DNA of 36,360 bases, taken from the NCBI GenBank assembly GCA_964481195.1, contig CAYZTB010000031.1, forward strand, positions 1 to 36,360, given 5' to 3'. The translations under genes and the position numbers were made by a program. Source of the stretch: Palsa-948 sp964481195. Lineage in GTDB: Bacteria; Bacteroidota; Bacteroidia; Palsa-948. The notes beneath the pieces are model-generated. The model made no database searches, was not told the DNA's origin, and saw nothing but the letters and a program-made list of their open reading frames with translations. Below, piece by piece: positions 34,686 through 36,360 of this stretch. Each line of letters opens with the position of its first letter. The stretch's first letter is position 1.

Positions 34686-35017
34686 TAGTGAAAATGTATT
34701 TTATCGAACAATATTCCATTTGCTTTTTCAACTTTATCTTTATAAATTTGGGAGAGTAATTGCAAGTGTTCTGCCAACCTTTGTTCGGGGCTTAAGCTGA
34801 GCCAATGCCGATAATTATCTTTTTCCATTTCCTCCATCGAAGAAATAGTAACTGTTTTATAAATATTGCTCAGGTGTTGCTCAGCAGGATATTGCGCTTT
34901 AGATTCATTGACAGAATCATATTCTTTTTTGTTCTTATTGGGAATTATACAAATATAATGATTCTGATGCAGAATCGTATGACCCCCAAAATACGCGCTA
35001 ATAAACAAAAACCTCAC
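34685..35017 (-). CDS. Small protein coupled to the nucleotidyltransferase gene
   Basis: Open frame of up to 110 residues whose stop overlaps the nucleotidyltransferase start by one base. The convincing part is the C-terminal 60 or so residues (IYKTVTISSMEEMEKDNYRH, then WLSLSPEQRLAEHLQLLSQI), which I recognise as the pattern of small proteins found next to such nucleotidyltransferases in Bacteroidota. The N-terminal part (MRFLFISAYFGGHTILHQNH) is not convincing, so the true start is probably downstream, perhaps a non-ATG codon shortly before IYKTVT or the ATG at 34837. Function is unknown; being upstream and coupled fits a regulator or antitoxin of the pair. Confidence 0.6.
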   Translation of the reverse strand: MRFLFISAYFGGHTILHQNHYICIIPNKNKKEYDSVNESKAQYPAEQHLSNIYKTVTISSMEEMEKDNYRHWLSLSPEQRLAEHLQLLSQIYKDKVEKANGILFDKIHFH

Positions 35018-35147
35018 TCATTAATTACTGTTTAGCGACTATATAAATACATAGTTAATGATGTCGTTCGGCATGGATAAAGCAAAAACTACGATACATC
35101 GTAGGATTTTCCGTAAAGAAGTTTTTTTCTGATTTTTTAAAAATAAA

Positions 35148-35472
35148 CTACAAGCTCTTTAACCTGTCGTTTAGCTCTTGCGAGGAAATATTTTCTATTT
35201 CTGATTTATCATAAATAGAAAGTAGATAAACAACAAATCCTTTCACGTATACGTGTGTGATAACTCGGGCTCCTCCGCTTTTGCCTTTGCCTTTTGATGC
35301 TATAGCTAATCGAATTTTAAAACAATGATGACCAAGAGGAGTTCCTTGTGTAGGAGATTATTTAAGTGAGCTTACTAGTTCTCGGAATTCTTTTTTTTAG
35401 AGAAGGATATTTCCTTGAAAGTCTTTTTAATTCTTTCTCAAACTTTTTGGATGATTCTATTTTATAATTCAT
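35148..35472 (-). pseudogene. Disrupted RelE/ParE-type toxin gene
   Basis: Reading the minus strand from the ATG at 35472 gives MNYKIESSKKFEKELKRLSR and KYPSLKK. A run of eight A (T at 35391-35398 on the plus strand) then shifts the frame. Ignoring one A restores EFRELVSSLK, followed at once by an in-frame TAA (35358-35360), then PTQGTPLGHHCFKIRLAIAS, KGKGKSGGARVITHVYV and VVYLLSIYDKSEIENISSQEL to the TAG at 35148. The sum matches a full-length RelE/ParE-fold mRNA-interferase-type toxin of about 107 residues. Two separate lesions make it very likely inactive. Its start overlaps the end of the upstream antitoxin-like frame by 11 bases, the usual layout of such pairs. Confidence 0.85.
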
Positions 35473-35686
35473 CCAATAATGCTTCGGCCGATTTTAATTT
35501 AATTTTTCCTTGTTTGGCAAGTTTAACTTCTTCCACAGCATCGCTCAAATCTCCAATACCGGAATAAACATCGACCATCACGCAGACTTTTTCCCGACAC
35601 GACAGCCCAACGTGTTTTAATTTTTTTCCACCGCACAAAAATTTAAAAATTATTGCCATCACACAATTGGCACATTTAAAAGCCAC
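35462..35686 (-). pseudogene. Antitoxin remnant upstream of the broken toxin
   Basis: The frame ends with about 35 residues, GIGDLSDAVEEVKLAKQGKI then KLKSAEALLDEL, that look like the toxin-binding C-terminus of Bacteroidota RelE-partner antitoxins. The first 38 or so residues of the open frame begin at a GTG and are Cys-rich (CANCVMAII, FLCGGKK). They are encoded by interspersed-repeat DNA and resemble no antitoxin. The authentic N-terminus seems to have been lost or replaced. Confidence 0.6.
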
Positions 35687-35745
35687 ACACCTGTCCTGAG
35701 TTTGTCGAAGGAAGCCATCACACGGCCAAAGCTTTTAAAAGAGCC
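35575..35745. repeat. Interspersed repeat region with imperfect direct repeats
   Basis: GCCATCACAC occurs at 35655-35664 and 35714-35723, and each copy is followed 20 bases after its first base by TTTAAAAG and then GCC or GAGCC. A degenerate third copy (ACCATCACGC) is at 35575. Between the two good copies is CCTGAGTTTGTCGAAGG (35695-35711), close to the widespread intergenic word CCTGAGCTTGTCGAAGG. The block looks like a non-coding repeated element that invaded the 5' end of the antitoxin gene. Confidence 0.55.
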
Positions 35746-35846
35746 AAATAAGCGAAGCGATTCTTGAATACCAAAAAACCATAGAAACAAATGAAAAATT
35801 CTCCCCCGCTTTACCTATATTTACATCAAAATAAATTTTAAAAGGA

Positions 35847-36360
35847 ATGACAAAAAAAACAAATCCCCTATTTCAAACAGTTTTTTTTATTGCTGTTGTG
35901 CTCAACCTTTTTTCATGTTCACAAAACAACGAACAGAATTCAAAAACAGAAAAAACAGCAGACTCTTTAATTGCTCCGTAACAAATTGTATTAGCCAGCC
36001 TGCCGGATACAAGTAAGCCAAAACAATTTTTTTTAGAAAAAACTTCTCCGGCCAACACAATAAAAATTCCAGCTGTTGGAGGCAGTGGCAATTACAGCAT
36101 CCAAACAAAAAGCGGAATTAAAATAATTAAACTTGAGGCCCCGACCATTCACTCACTTATTAACTCATCAACTCAACAACCAATTGCAGCCGATGCGCAA
36201 GGCGCAGCCTTCTTCACCAATTACACCACCGACAATGGCCTCGCTCTTGACGCTACTGCTTGCGCCATTATGGATAAAACGGGAAATCTATGGTTCGGCA
36301 CACAAGGCGGAGGCGTTAGCCGGTATGACGGGAACCGAGTTGAGGCAATTGAAAGAGGCG
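35847..36360 (+). pseudogene. 5' part of a lipoprotein sensor with two-component regulator propeller, interrupted by an in-frame stop
   Basis: From the ATG at 35847 (preceded by AAAGGA) the frame encodes a lipoprotein signal peptide (FIAVVLNLFSC, Cys near 26), then QNNEQNSKTEKTADSLIAP, and meets TAA at codon 45 (35979-35981). The same frame stays open to the window edge: QIVLASLPDTSKPKQFFLEK, then IKIPAVGGSGNYSI, FFTNYTTDNGLALDATACAI and DKTGNLWFGTQGGGVSRYDG. The last is the first blade repeat of a two-component-regulator (Reg_prop) propeller, as in periplasmic sensor parts of Bacteroidota histidine kinases. The coding character after the stop is strong, so a single substitution or a sequencing error interrupts an otherwise intact gene, cut off by the window end. 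Confidence 0.75.

Noticed and set aside
35089..35104. Small palindrome CTACGAT-AC-ATCGTAG as a terminator of the toxin pseudogene
   Set aside because: The loop is only 2 bases and no long T run follows on the relevant strand; may be chance in AT-rich DNA.

Overview
The window looks like chromosome of a low-GC member of the Bacteroidota. The signs are type IX secretion (T9SS) sorting domains of both type A (M28 peptidase) and type B (gliding-motility C-terminal domain), SprB-type adhesin repeats, a TonB-dependent receptor with a carboxypeptidase-regulatory-like N-terminus, bacillithiol synthesis (BshA), several Bacteroidota-style -7 promoter boxes (TAnnTTTG), and AT-rich leaders without Shine-Dalgarno sites. 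The genus cannot be told from sequence alone. I see no rRNA, tRNA, insertion sequence or CRISPR array, and no gene-free stretch longer than about 300 bases.

Layout. 1-3.5 kb: manganese homeostasis (MntR overlapping an NRAMP transporter fused to a universal-stress domain) and a convergent EamA exporter. 3.7-6.9 kb: two exported hydrolases, a T9SS-secreted M28 peptidase and a DUF885 lipoprotein metallopeptidase. 6.9-9.2 kb: smpB, an outer-membrane barrel and pcm. 9.2-12.6 kb: a Gfo/Idh oxidoreductase translationally coupled to an unknown lipoprotein, then a polyprenyl-phosphate sugar transferase. 12.6-19.9 kb: a two-armed locus that looks like an undescribed chaperone-usher-like fibre system. 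The minus arm encodes an Ig-like periplasmic chaperone candidate and a MORN/YwqK repeat protein. The plus arm encodes two paralogous pilin-like proteins, separated by a terminator, and a 1186-residue outer-membrane barrel with Ig-like N-terminal domains and a SPOR-like tail. 20-24.6 kb: a GH3/serine-hydrolase fusion, a rhodanese and BshA. 24.6-27.8 kb: a TonB-dependent receptor with a downstream small outer-membrane protein. 27.9-33.4 kb: two large repetitive surface proteins, one with a YadA-head-like repeat and S74 chaperone domain, one a SprB-repeat T9SS adhesin. 33.4-36.4 kb: an accessory, partly decayed zone with a PAP2 phosphatase, a nucleotidyltransferase pair, a wrecked RelE-type toxin-antitoxin module, interspersed repeats, and the start of a propeller-type sensor protein broken by an in-frame stop.

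Functionally the window is dominated by envelope and surface biology. The most interesting part is 13.8-19.9 kb: chaperone-like, subunit-like and usher-like proteins lie side by side, with a divergent promoter region and a terminator placed as expected for making far more of one subunit than of the rest. The chaperone-usher reading is an inference from motifs and gene order; structure prediction would decide it.
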